Part shown: positions 25,733 to 33,406 of the stretch, one piece after another
How positions within the stretch are numbered: position 1 is the first letter of the stretch
Layout: each line of letters begins with the position of its first letter
From: an uncultured Clostridia bacterium
Lineage (GTDB): Bacteria; Bacillota; Clostridia; Oscillospirales; QAKW01
Length of the DNA stretch: 33,990 nucleotides
Reading direction: 5' to 3'
Assembly: GCA_944385895.1 (NCBI GenBank)
Contig: CALWYZ010000009.1
Span: 65,859 to 99,848, forward strand
The notes under the pieces: generated by a model
What the model saw: the letters and a program-made list of their open reading frames with translations, nothing else
What the model was told of the DNA's origin: nothing
Databases searched by the model: none
Program-made: the position numbers and the translations under genes

Positions 25733-25796
25733 AGACGGTCGGCAAAAAACAAATTCTTCGGTTCCCCTGTGGTATCCACTTATCCGTCAGTAGCCG
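25729..25796 (-). promoter_or_regulatory. ZTP (pfl) riboswitch aptamer controlling the pur operon
   Basis: On the minus strand the leader reads ACTGACGG, then a short GTGG-ATA-CCAC hairpin, then AGGGGAACCGA; after a variable linker comes GCCGACCGTCTGGGC. These match the two conserved halves of the pfl motif: the ACUGGCG-hairpin-GGGGAxCGA domain and the small 3' hairpin domain with CCGCCUGGGC that completes the ligand pocket and pseudoknot. The RNA binds ZTP and ZMP, intermediates that accumulate when 10-formyl-THF is scarce, and normally turns genes on. Its 3' end overlaps the terminator stem, giving a clear transcriptional ON switch. Confidence 0.92.
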
Positions 25797-25815
25797 AAAA
25801 ATCAATAACAGATAT

Positions 25816-25844
25816 ATTATATTAAATCTACTATATATTGTCAA
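25816..25844 (-). promoter_or_regulatory. Sigma-A promoter of the purine operon
   Basis: On the minus strand a perfect TTGACA (25844-25839) and a perfect TATAAT (25821-25816) are separated by 17 bases. Transcription should start near 25809, giving a leader of about 145 bases before purE. Such a strong promoter suggests that attenuation at the riboswitch sets expression. Confidence 0.9.
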
Positions 25845-25871
25845 GCAAAACAGAGGTTGTTTTTGTCAAAA

Positions 25872-25900
25872 AAAGAGTATACCCATAGGGTATACTCTTT
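25872..25900. terminator. Terminator of the two unrecognised upstream genes
   Basis: AAAGAGTATACCC-ATA-GGGTATACTCTTT is a perfect 13-pair palindrome, flanked on the minus-strand side by TTTTTTT. It insulates the pur promoter from the genes at 25911-26881. Confidence 0.9.
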
Positions 25901-25910
25901 AAAAGTCATA

Positions 25911-26570
25911 TCAGCCGTTTTGAGAGTCGATTTGTTCCGCCTCTCTCATACGCTGTTGGGCAGCCTGCTGTTCACACCATATCTGATATCCGCTTTTATT
26001 GTTCCTTATGACAAACAGCAAAAACGGACGTGTAGAGGAAAATACAATAGACAGCACCAAAAATATTGTGGCATTAGCCGGTGAATACTCCTTAAAAATT
26101 TTATAAAGCGATATGTATGAAAATACAGTGCTTATTAACATGAACACAAAATATATAAAAAAGAAAAGAAAAGAAAATACAAGCGATGCAGAAGTAGGAG
26201 CTTTCATTGCTAATAAAAAAGTAAACATGCCGAAAAATATACAGCCGAGAATCAACATTGAAAGGCTTAAAATCGTAAACAAAAGTATACGTTTTGCATA
26301 ACTTGTTTTTTTATTCATTGTACAGCTGATATCATCGGCAATACGTCCCAAAAAGTACATATTTAAAATGGGGATAAAAGCAAGAGCCGTATATTTCATA
26401 CCGCGGTTTTTTCCTATTCTGTACATGGCTAATGCTTCAAAAATATAAAATACAATCGACAATACACACCAAAGAATCAAAAATGCATAAATCATATACA
26501 TGACCGCAGACTCCATCTGCTGATCAAAATAATAATCGTTATAATAGTAATCATAAAACGGATAATACAT
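25911..26570 (-). CDS. Unrecognised multi-pass membrane protein
   Basis: I do not recognise this 219-residue protein. It starts with a tyrosine/aspartate-rich tail (MYYPFYDYYYNDYYF), then has about four to five hydrophobic segments: near residues 22-48, 58-75, 95-120, 128-155 and 168-185. A short hydrophilic C-terminus follows, rich in Gln/Glu/Arg (WCEQQAAQQRMREAEQ). The cytosolic-loop-like segment YRIGKNRGMKYTALAFIPILNMYFLGRI resembles loops seen in small Clostridia membrane proteins of unknown role. A strong AAAGGAGG site precedes the ATG. It is 26 bases downstream of the 94-residue gene, probably in one transcript ending at the palindromic terminator. Confidence 0.7.
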   Translation of the reverse strand: MYYPFYDYYYNDYYFDQQMESAVMYMIYAFLILWCVLSIVFYIFEALAMYRIGKNRGMKYTALAFIPILNMYFLGRIADDISCTMNKKTSYAKRILLFTILSLSMLILGCIFFGMFTFLLAMKAPTSASLVFSFLFFFIYFVFMLISTVFSYISLYKIFKEYSPANATIFLVLSIVFSSTRPFLLFVIRNNKSGYQIWCEQQAAQQRMREAEQIDSQNG

Positions 26571-26596
26571 ACTCTTACCTCCTTTTATAACAACTG

Positions 26597-26881
26597 TTAC
26601 TTAAGCGCGCGCTGAAGCCATATAAGCCCTATATCCAGTGCTTCATAGAGACTGCTTTTTTCTCCTCTTTTAAGCAGCCTCTCCATAGGCGGCAGCGACT
26701 CATCAGTCAAAAGCAGCTCTACAGATACCTTTGTGGGGATTTTATTATCATCGGAATCCAGTATTGTTATAAAAATAATATGTGTCTTAGAAGGATCTCC
26801 GAAATATATATAGTTTTTACTCCGTACAAGCGGAAGCCCCTTATACGTAAAATATTTTGTCTTTTCGGATTTGACAGCCAT
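26597..26881 (-). CDS. Unrecognised small conserved-looking protein
   Basis: A 94-residue, basic, soluble protein of unknown family. It has a beta-rich N-terminal half (KYFTYKGLPLVRSKNYIYFGD, HIIFITILDSDD, KVSVELLLTDES) and a helical C-terminal half (PPMERLLKRGEKSSLYEALDIGLIWLQRAL). AAAGGAG before the ATG and a good promoter support it as a real gene. The layout, a compact sheet followed by a long helix, would suit a small binding or adaptor protein, but no function is claimed. It is divergent from pcrA. Confidence 0.7.
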   Translation of the reverse strand: MAVKSEKTKYFTYKGLPLVRSKNYIYFGDPSKTHIIFITILDSDDNKIPTKVSVELLLTDESLPPMERLLKRGEKSSLYEALDIGLIWLQRALK

Positions 26882-26913
26882 TTAAAATTTCTCCTTTGAC
26901 TAATATTTAATAT

Positions 26914-26942
26914 ATGATAACATACATGCCTGACTTTGTAAA
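26914..26942 (-). promoter_or_regulatory. Promoter for the 94-residue protein gene
   Basis: On the minus strand TTTACA (26942-26937) and TATCAT (26919-26914) are spaced by 17 bases, 33 bases before the ATG. It lies back to back with the pcrA promoter. Confidence 0.6.
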
Positions 26943-26965
26943 GTACGGACTTATTAAAAAATATG

Positions 26966-26994
26966 TTGAGTATAGCAGAAAACTGTGCTACAAT
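26966..26994 (+). promoter_or_regulatory. Promoter of pcrA
   Basis: TTGAGT (26966-26971) and TACAAT (26989-26994) are separated by 17 bases, 28 bases before the preferred ATG at 27023. Confidence 0.68.
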
Positions 26995-27022
26995 ATCATT
27001 CAATAACGCCAGGAGGGTAAAA

Positions 27023-29254
27023 ATGCAGATATCTGTAAAGGAACAACTTGACAAAATGAATGAAATGCAGAGGAAAGCGGCTGAACACACCGAAGGTCCG
27101 CTGCTTATTCTGGCAGGAGCTGGAAGCGGCAAGACTACAGTGCTTATAAACAGAATAGCCGTTATACTTGAAAACAAACTCTGCTATCCCTCTAATATTC
27201 TGGCGATAACATTTACAAACAAAGCGGCAAAAGAACTTGTAAACAGAATCGACAATTTGCTTGGCGATGAAGCAAAGGGCGTATGGGCATCGACTTTTCA
27301 CAGTTTCTGCTCCAAAGTGCTGCGCCGCAATATCAATATTTTGGGCTTTTCCAACGACTTTTCTATATTTGACACAGATGATTCAATCAGAGTCATAAAA
27401 TCCGTGCAAAAGAATCTGGGTATCGACCCGCAGATACTTCCCGCACGCGCCGTTTTAAGCCGTATATCAATGTGCAAAAACAACCGCATTTTACCGAAGG
27501 ATTACATGGAAAATTTCGGAAATGACGTATATAATCGCGACATTTACTGTATTTATACAGAATATGAAAAACAGCTTGCAGGCTCTAACGCACTGGACTT
27601 TGACGATATTATACTCAAGGCGGTAACGCTGTTTGAAAAAAGCAGCGAGGTTTTGAATTACTATTCAAATAAATTCAAATACATAATGGTAGATGAATAT
27701 CAGGATACAAATCCGCTTCAGTACAGACTGATATATCTTTTGCAGTCTGCTCATCACAATATATGCGTCGTAGGAGACGATGATCAAAGTATATATAAAT
27801 TCCGCGGTGCAACCATTGAAAATATTTTGTCTTTTGAAAAAACCTTTAAAGATGCCACCGTCATAAGACTTGAACAAAACTACCGTTCTACGGCAAACAT
27901 ACTTGATGCGGCAAACAATGTCATCTCCAACAACAGCCAGAGGAAAGGCAAAACGCTCTGGACAGCTTCAGATAAAGGTGAGCCGATATACGAAAATCGG
28001 CTTGATGACGAGTATCAGGAGAGTCTGTTTATTGCGGATACCATCCTTGATTCTGTGGCAGTGGAAAACATGCATTACAAAGACTTTGCGGTACTGTACC
28101 GCACAAACGCGCAGTCAAACTCTCTTGAACAAATGTTTGTAAAAAGCGGGATACCCTACAAGATAATCGGCGGCGTGCGGTTTTATGAACGCAAAGAAAT
28201 CAAAGATATACTCGCATATTTATATCTTGTACACAACACAAACGACGATCTGAGGCTTACGCGTATAATAAATGAACCCAAGCGAAAAATCGGACAAGCA
28301 ACTTTGGATACACTCAGGAATCTGGCAAACGGTAACCTGACATCAATGTATGATATTGCTCAGAACGCAGGAGAATATCCGGAGCTGGCACGAAGCATGT
28401 CAAAGCTCGGTGAGTTCTGCGCACTGATAAACTCATTTAGAAATCAAAAAGAAAGTATGCCCATAAGCGAGCTTATAAAAGAGATTTCGGTCAAGAGCGG
28501 GTATATATCCATGCTGGAGACGGAAAATACCGAAGAGGCACGCGACCGAATAAATAATATTGCCGAGCTTGTTTCCACTGCAGCTATATTTGAATCACAA
28601 AGCCAAGACGCAACCCTGGGAGCATTTCTTGAGGAGATCGCTCTGATGACTGATATCGACAACCTTGACGAAAGCAGCGATCGTGTGATACTTATGACTT
28701 TGCACAGTGCAAAGGGTCTGGAATTCAACAACGTATTTATATCCGGTGTTGAGGAAGGACTTTTTCCCGGACAGAAAAGCATAGAGTCGCAGGAGGAAAT
28801 TGAAGAGGAACGACGGCTTATGTATGTAGGCATAACCCGTGCAAAAAAGCGTCTGTACCTCACCCACACTTTAGCAAGAACCATTTTCGGCACAACAAAA
28901 TACAATAAGCCGTCAAGATTTCTAAAGGAAATACCGAGTGAGATTATAAAGCCGCTGTACAATAAAGATAAGCAAGGTATTTCTGCAGCTGCATATTCAT
29001 CACCTTTATCAAGCAGGGTAATAACCAAAACAGCCGATCTTAACACTTCTGCTAAAATACTAAGACCATCCGCGCCGGCGTCTGCAGCTTGTATAGAATT
29101 GGAGCCTGGCAAACGTGTGGTCCATAAGACTTTTGGTCCTGGCACCATTATTTCTAAAAAGCCAATGGGCGGAGATACATTACTGGAGATTAATTTTGAC
29201 AAAACAGGCACAAAAAAAATCATGGCCAATTTTACAAGACTGAAAGAAGAATAA
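27023..29254 (+). CDS. pcrA: ATP-dependent DNA helicase PcrA (UvrD/Rep family)
   Basis: A 3'-5' superfamily 1A helicase of repair and replication restart. About 743 residues with all motifs: Q motif (Gln16), Walker A LAGAGSGKTT (30-39), TFTNKAAKEL, Walker B IMVDEYQDTNPLQ, VVGDDDQSIYKFRGA, LEQNYRS, TLHSAKGLEFNNVFISGVEEG and ERRLMYVGITRAKKRLYLT. The C-terminal GKRVVHKTFGPGTII segment is the Tudor-like domain through which PcrA contacts RNA polymerase. The start at 27023 follows AGGAGGG; the ORF extends 20 codons upstream through the promoter, which is rejected. The gene is monocistronic and ends at a hairpin terminator. Confidence 0.96.
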   Translation: MQISVKEQLDKMNEMQRKAAEHTEGPLLILAGAGSGKTTVLINRIAVILENKLCYPSNILAITFTNKAAKELVNRIDNLLGDEAKGVWASTFHSFCSKVLRRNINILGFSNDFSIFDTDDSIRVIKSVQKNLGIDPQILPARAVLSRISMCKNNRILPKDYMENFGNDVYNRDIYCIYTEYEKQLAGSNALDFDDIILKAVTLFEKSSEVLNYYSNKFKYIMVDEYQDTNPLQYRLIYLLQSAHHNICVVGDDDQSIYKFRGATIENILSFEKTFKDATVIRLEQNYRSTANILDAANNVISNNSQRKGKTLWTASDKGEPIYENRLDDEYQESLFIADTILDSVAVENMHYKDFAVLYRTNAQSNSLEQMFVKSGIPYKIIGGVRFYERKEIKDILAYLYLVHNTNDDLRLTRIINEPKRKIGQATLDTLRNLANGNLTSMYDIAQNAGEYPELARSMSKLGEFCALINSFRNQKESMPISELIKEISVKSGYISMLETENTEEARDRINNIAELVSTAAIFESQSQDATLGAFLEEIALMTDIDNLDESSDRVILMTLHSAKGLEFNNVFISGVEEGLFPGQKSIESQEEIEEERRLMYVGITRAKKRLYLTHTLARTIFGTTKYNKPSRFLKEIPSEIIKPLYNKDKQGISAAAYSSPLSSRVITKTADLNTSAKILRPSAPASAACIELEPGKRVVHKTFGPGTIISKKPMGGDTLLEINFDKTGTKKIMANFTRLKEE

Positions 29255-29257
29255 GCA

Positions 29258-29288
29258 AAGCAGGTGCAAAAAATTTTCGCACCTGCTT
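29258..29288. terminator. Bidirectional terminator between pcrA and degV
   Basis: AAGCAGGTGC pairs with GCACCTGCTT (10 pairs, 11-base A/T loop), followed by ATTTTATATTTTT on the plus strand. It lies immediately after the pcrA stop and just downstream of the converging degV stop. Confidence 0.88.
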
Positions 29289-29291
29289 ATT

Positions 29292-30161
29292 TTATATTTT
29301 TGCTCTGAATATTACCCCTGACACAGTAGGACCTGCGTTTGCAGCTATTGCCGCACCTATCTGATAAAAATCTGACGGAGGATATCCAAGTCGTTTGGTC
29401 ATCTCTTGTGCCATATCGTCTCTGACCTGCTTATCATCACCGTAAACAATACAGTAGTCAGAGCCCTTTTCAATTTCCTTCATTACGCAGTCCGCAACGG
29501 AAGGTACAACCGATGCCCGCCCGCGGGCTTTTGAAAATGTCGTTATTTTATGATCGAATATTTTCATAATAGGACACAAACCCAACGCATCGCCCACAAA
29601 CGCCACAGCCGAGGGTATGCGACCGCTCTTTTTAGCATACTTTAAAGTATACGGCGCAAAAAATATCGTGCATTTTTCCAGCCAATCGTTTGCAAACTCT
29701 ACAATCTCATCCGCGCTTTTTCCGTCCATCGCCATCTGTGCGGATTTGACAACCGCATAACCGTAAGCGCCCGTATAAGTACGGCTGTCTATACAATAAA
29801 TATTATATTCTCCGGCTGCCTGAGGATTATTATCAAAAAAGCTGTTTTTAGCCATGACTGAATTGCCGTACGTAGCAGAGCCCTCTGAATTTATCGATAT
29901 ATAAATTACATCTGTAAATCCCTGATTATAATAATCACTGAATATTTCCTCAAATTCAAACGGCGTGATCTGGGATGTTACAGGTATACCGTCATACTTA
30001 TCCATCATTGTATAAAACTGTTCATTATCAAAGTCGACGCGGCTGATATAAGAGTCACTGCCCAGCGCAACCTTAAAAGGAATAACCCTTATTGCAAATC
30101 TGCTCTCATTCTCGGCGGAAATATCACTTGCCGAATCTGTAATTATTTTTATTTTTGACAT
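29292..30161 (-). CDS. DegV family fatty-acid-binding protein
   Basis: DegV/FakB-type proteins bind a fatty acid and present it to the kinase FakA for phosphorylation. About 289 residues from the Met at 30161: the IKIITDSASDIS start, the PVTSQITPFEFEEIF segment, YISINSEGSATYGNSVMA, YCIDSRTYTGAYGYAV and the PSDFYQIGAAIAANAGPTVSG C-terminus fit the family. The start at 30161 follows GGGAG; an eight-residue longer form from 30185 overlaps that site and is less likely. It has its own promoter and lies between two terminators. No fakA-like gene is in the window. Confidence 0.93.
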   Translation of the reverse strand: MSKIKIITDSASDISAENESRFAIRVIPFKVALGSDSYISRVDFDNEQFYTMMDKYDGIPVTSQITPFEFEEIFSDYYNQGFTDVIYISINSEGSATYGNSVMAKNSFFDNNPQAAGEYNIYCIDSRTYTGAYGYAVVKSAQMAMDGKSADEIVEFANDWLEKCTIFFAPYTLKYAKKSGRIPSAVAFVGDALGLCPIMKIFDHKITTFSKARGRASVVPSVADCVMKEIEKGSDYCIVYGDDKQVRDDMAQEMTKRLGYPPSDFYQIGAAIAANAGPTVSGVIFRAKI

Positions 30162-30217
30162 ATACAAACTCCCTGAAAAATTCAATTACAGCATTATATT
30201 AAGCTGTACGCAGTGTT

Positions 30218-30246
30218 ATTATACAAAATTCAATGCTCATTTTCAA
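30218..30246 (-). promoter_or_regulatory. Sigma-A promoter of degV
   Basis: On the minus strand TTGAAA (30246-30241) and a perfect TATAAT (30223-30218) are separated by 17 bases. Confidence 0.78.
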
Positions 30247-30258
30247 TAAATAATTTAT

Positions 30259-30294
30259 AAAAAAGGTCCGCATTTTACATGCAGACCTTTTTTT
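30259..30294. terminator. Terminator of the sugar-type locus
   Basis: AAAAAAGGTC-C-GCA, a seven-base loop, then TGC-A-GACCTTTTTTT, with a single C/A mismatch. It is symmetric and lies just past the stop of the 347-residue gene. Confidence 0.87.
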
Positions 30295-30303
30295 GATTAT
30301 TAA

Positions 30304-31347
30304 TCATTCAATATTAAGCGCTTTTCTAATTTCAATTCTTTTTTCATTTCTATCTCTTTCCAATAGCCTTGCCATTGCATCGCCCATTGTCTTCCATGCA
30401 AGATCAGGCTGTTTGGCACGGTAATCATTTCCTTCCGAACCGTGGTACCCCCAGTACAGAATAGTACGCGCACCGGCATCATAAGCCGCATCCGCCGCAT
30501 AGACCATATCTTCCTCTGTGCCTGCAGGTATACCATAGCCCTGTATCCATATATTGTGATCTTTTCCGTACCGTTCACACACATCCAGACATTTACGGGT
30601 ACTGTTATATACCAAGTTGTATACATCTTTCCCCGTTCTGGGATTAGAGCGAGATACCCAATACGGGTCTGTCCCTATATTATCCATTGTGTCCAGCCTG
30701 CCCAATACACCTATATTGTCAAGGCTTATCCCCAAGTTCTTCCCAGGCATTACACAAACTATATTTTCCATACCTTTTGATGCGGCATATTCAGTTACAA
30801 TCTTAAAATAATTTTGAATCGTCCATTCCTGAAATTCTATGCAGTCTTTATCGGGTTTAACAGGCATTTCTCTGTTGAAGCGCTCTGCAAACAGCTTTTT
30901 GCAGCGCGGGCATGCACATGTAAACGCATCATTTTTTATCGGCAGTGCAGGCTCATCCCAGAATATTTTTCTTCCCTGGCAGTCATATACCTTATCTATC
31001 CATTCTTTTGTCCATTCGATAAATTTTTCATGATTATAACATACATTTATAGGCCGTATTTCACCGTTTGAAAAATACTGATGAGCGTCAGGATAATAGC
31101 ACAAAAAATGCGAAGTTTCTCCCGGCGTTCCGTTAAGACCCCAGTTGTCGACCCATAAATCCAAACCAAGCCCCGTCGTGATCGAAAAAATATCTTTCAT
31201 TATATTTGAGCTTCGTTTCCAGTCATTATGTGACATCATATGTACGACCAGATTAAAATTATGCTCAAGAATGTCTTTCATATCATTTTCCACACTGGAA
31301 AGCAGTCTGTTGCCATGATATGCAACTCCAAGTTTTAATTGTTTCAT
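30304..31347 (-). CDS. Uncharacterised TIM-barrel-like protein, possible glycosidase
   Basis: A 347-residue cytosolic protein (no signal peptide). It begins with LKLGVAYHGNRL and has alternating hydrophobic strands and helices typical of a TIM barrel. KIFWDEPALP (Asp131-Glu132) looks like a catalytic acidic pair at the end of a strand, and TILYWGYHGSEGND sits at a late strand position. A CACPRCKKLFAERFNRE segment (Cys144, 146, 149) resembles the cysteine insert seen in some uncharacterised glycoside-hydrolase-like proteins and could bind metal. Family and substrate are not recognised. It is 12 bases downstream of the Gfo/Idh/MocA gene with which it shares a transcript. A sugar-acid or glycoside function is inferred from that pairing. 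Confidence 0.72.
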   Translation of the reverse strand: MKQLKLGVAYHGNRLLSSVENDMKDILEHNFNLVVHMMSHNDWKRSSNIMKDIFSITTGLGLDLWVDNWGLNGTPGETSHFLCYYPDAHQYFSNGEIRPINVCYNHEKFIEWTKEWIDKVYDCQGRKIFWDEPALPIKNDAFTCACPRCKKLFAERFNREMPVKPDKDCIEFQEWTIQNYFKIVTEYAASKGMENIVCVMPGKNLGISLDNIGVLGRLDTMDNIGTDPYWVSRSNPRTGKDVYNLVYNSTRKCLDVCERYGKDHNIWIQGYGIPAGTEEDMVYAADAAYDAGARTILYWGYHGSEGNDYRAKQPDLAWKTMGDAMARLLERDRNEKRIEIRKALNIE

Positions 31348-31359
31348 AGCTTTTTCCTC

Positions 31360-32394
31360 CTAATATACAGGGTAATTTATTTTAAGGGTACTGCCTATCG
31401 CAGCTGATTCAACTGTTCTGCAGCAAACAGCAACAGTACTTGCGCCCTCCAATGGCGATACGGGTGAAGTATTTCCGTTTATAATTGCGTCTACAAACTG
31501 ATCGATTTCCGCGCCTACATTATGATTGTTGATATTTACAGGTAATTTTTGCGGATGAGTATAGGAAATTTTCCCGTCCGCAAGCGGCTCATCCATTGTA
31601 TACAAGTATATTTCGGGTGAGGTATTATCACAAATTATAGTTCCTCTTGTTCCGTAAAGGACTGTACGCATCGTATAATCCCTGCGGCAACCGGTAGATA
31701 CAAAAACCTTGCCGATAACATTATTGGGGAATTTATATATTGCAATAACACAATCATCAGTCGGCCAGTCAAGCATGCATTTATGATTGGAATATGCTGT
31801 GACCTCAGTAGGATCTCCAGCTATCCAGCGCAAAAGATCAACAGCATGACAGCCTCCGCCTATAAAACTGCTGCGTTCGGGTGTTTTTCGCCATGAATTT
31901 TTGCCCTCGGCATTTTCATAATTATGGGCATATTCGCTTTCAACAAAGAATAGATCTCCTATCCTGCCGCTGTCGACTATTTCTTTTGCCATTATAAAAG
32001 CCGGAGTACAGCGGCACACCTGACCTATCATCAGCATATTTCCCGTCTGATGCTGTATACGCATCATTTCCTCACATTCCATCATATTTAAAGCCATCGG
32101 TTTTTCACAAAGCACATGTTTGCCCGCCTCAAGAAATGCCTTTGTCATTTCAAGATGAAGCTGGTCCGGGGTCACGATAATTACTGCATCGACATTTTTA
32201 TCATTGACAAGCTCCTTATAATCCTGCACTGCAATATCGACGTTATATTTAGTCTTGGCTTCATTTAGCGCCTCATTATCTATATCACATACAGCATAGA
32301 GATTCGCATTTTTATTATTTACTACTCCTTTCATATGCGATATTCCCATTGCACTTGATCCTATAACAGCAATATTCAATTTGTTTTTTTCCAT
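31360..32394 (-). CDS. Gfo/Idh/MocA family NAD(P)-dependent dehydrogenase
   Basis: A 344-residue oxidoreductase of sugars, inositols or related compounds. The N-terminal Rossmann fold (LNIAVIGSSAMGISH) has Ser in place of the usual middle Gly of GxGxxG. CEKPM carries the conserved Lys98, and GGGCHAVDLLRW supplies His183 and Asp186 of the active site. The C-terminal domain is the usual beta-sheet dimer part. Substrate cannot be read from sequence; myo-inositol- or glycoside-type C3 oxidation are options in this family. An AAGGAG site precedes the ATG. It is the first gene of a two-gene unit divergent from an AraC regulator. Confidence 0.92.
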   Translation of the reverse strand: MEKNKLNIAVIGSSAMGISHMKGVVNNKNANLYAVCDIDNEALNEAKTKYNVDIAVQDYKELVNDKNVDAVIIVTPDQLHLEMTKAFLEAGKHVLCEKPMALNMMECEEMMRIQHQTGNMLMIGQVCRCTPAFIMAKEIVDSGRIGDLFFVESEYAHNYENAEGKNSWRKTPERSSFIGGGCHAVDLLRWIAGDPTEVTAYSNHKCMLDWPTDDCVIAIYKFPNNVIGKVFVSTGCRRDYTMRTVLYGTRGTIICDNTSPEIYLYTMDEPLADGKISYTHPQKLPVNINNHNVGAEIDQFVDAIINGNTSPVSPLEGASTVAVCCRTVESAAIGSTLKINYPVY

Positions 32395-32424
32395 AATAAT
32401 AGACTCCTTCTACCATTTTTCTAA

Positions 32425-32453
32425 ATTGTATCAGTTTACTCTTGACAACTCAA
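32425..32453 (-). promoter_or_regulatory. Promoter of the dehydrogenase/TIM-barrel operon
   Basis: On the minus strand TTGAGT (32453-32448) and TACAAT (32430-32425) are spaced by 17 bases. A plus-strand TTGACA (32442-32447) lies within its spacer and could be the -35 box of the divergent araC gene, although no good -10 follows at 17 bases (TTGAAT). The two promoters would overlap, which suits control by one AraC protein. Confidence 0.6.
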
Positions 32454-32505
32454 CGCTTAAATGTTTGAATTAATATGCAATTTGTTGTTTTGAGGTGTAT
32501 GGTAT

Positions 32506-33348
32506 ATGAAATATGAAATACTGGGAAACACTAAACAGGCAGACCTGAATCTATATGTATGCGAGCGAGACTATCAAATAAAACCCGGAACCACTTATGG
32601 ACCGGTTATACGCGACTCATATATCATTGAATGCTGTACGGCCGGAGAAGGCAGTATTATTATAAACGGCAATGAATTTTTACTGCGACCAGGCGACTGC
32701 ATGATACTGCTGCCAGGCGATACCGTAACACACATAACCGGAAGCAAGCCGAGAAACGGGGTGTGGTGTGCGGTAAAAGGAATCAAAATCAGCTCCTATC
32801 TTTCTGATGTCGGCATTGACTCCAGACATCCGTACGCACCCAAAAACGCTTTTTCAACAATACTGAAAATCATTAATAGACTGATAAAGATAAAATCAGA
32901 TAATGACGCCGGAGCAGATTTGCGAAGATCCGCTTACATTCACGAAATATTCGGTGAAATTTTACGATATGCCAAGTTTGAAAACGACAACAGCACATAC
33001 ATAAAAAAAGCAGTATATATTATTGAAACACGCTATGCAGAACAAATTACTGTTTCCGCTCTTGCTCGTGAAATAGGTCTTGAACGCAGTTATTTTTCTA
33101 CTTTGTTTCATAAGATCACAGGTACTTCCCCTCAGCAATATATTACAGACTTGAGAATAAAAAAAGCCTGTGCCCTTCTGTCAATGAATGATTATACAAT
33201 AAGTGAAACAGCATCAGCAGTAGGAATCGCGCCCGAAGGATTTGCCAGAGTTTTTAAAAGCAAAATGGGAATAACCCCGGGACAATATCAACAAAATCTA
33301 AAAAAAATATCATACCATCTTTCGGATGAATGGATATGCGGAAGATAA
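32506..33348 (+). CDS. AraC family transcriptional regulator
   Basis: A 280-residue regulator. Residues about 10-105 form a cupin-like sensor (IIECCTAGEGSIIINGNEFLLRPGDCMILLPGDTVTH), followed by a helical linker. Residues about 170-270 carry the two helix-turn-helix motifs of AraC: ITVSALAREIGLERSYFSTLFHKITGTSPQQYI and the second, YTISETASAVGIAPEGFARVFKSKMGITPGQY. It is divergent from the dehydrogenase operon with only 111 bases between the starts, so it most likely activates that operon in response to the sugar it metabolises. The ribosome site is modest (TGAGGTG). Confidence 0.93.
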   Translation: MKYEILGNTKQADLNLYVCERDYQIKPGTTYGPVIRDSYIIECCTAGEGSIIINGNEFLLRPGDCMILLPGDTVTHITGSKPRNGVWCAVKGIKISSYLSDVGIDSRHPYAPKNAFSTILKIINRLIKIKSDNDAGADLRRSAYIHEIFGEILRYAKFENDNSTYIKKAVYIIETRYAEQITVSALAREIGLERSYFSTLFHKITGTSPQQYITDLRIKKACALLSMNDYTISETASAVGIAPEGFARVFKSKMGITPGQYQQNLKKISYHLSDEWICGR

Positions 33349-33366
33349 TTTGTTGCAAAACAACTA

Positions 33367-33398
33367 ACGGCCTGCCGATTATTCGGCAAGCCGTTTTT
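33367..33398 (+). terminator. Terminator after the araC gene
   Basis: ACGGC-C-TGCCGA, a TTAT loop, then TCGGCA-A-GCCGT with one C/A mismatch, followed by TTTTTGATTTTAT. It also faces the converging gene at 33407. Confidence 0.88.
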
Positions 33399-33406
33399 GA
33401 TTTTAT

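Noticed and set aside
25681..25844. Purine (guanine/xanthine) riboswitch or PurBox in the purE leader
   Set aside because: The three-way junction core of the guanine/adenine aptamer is absent, while both conserved halves of the ZTP aptamer are present.
25665..25844. A 60-residue N-terminal extension of PurE
   Set aside because: It would translate the riboswitch and terminator, and the GGAGG-preceded ATG at 25664 gives the normal PurE N-terminus.
28444..29229. A 261-codon minus-strand open frame inside pcrA
   Set aside because: It is antisense to conserved helicase motifs, with serine- and leucine-rich shadow composition and no ribosome site.
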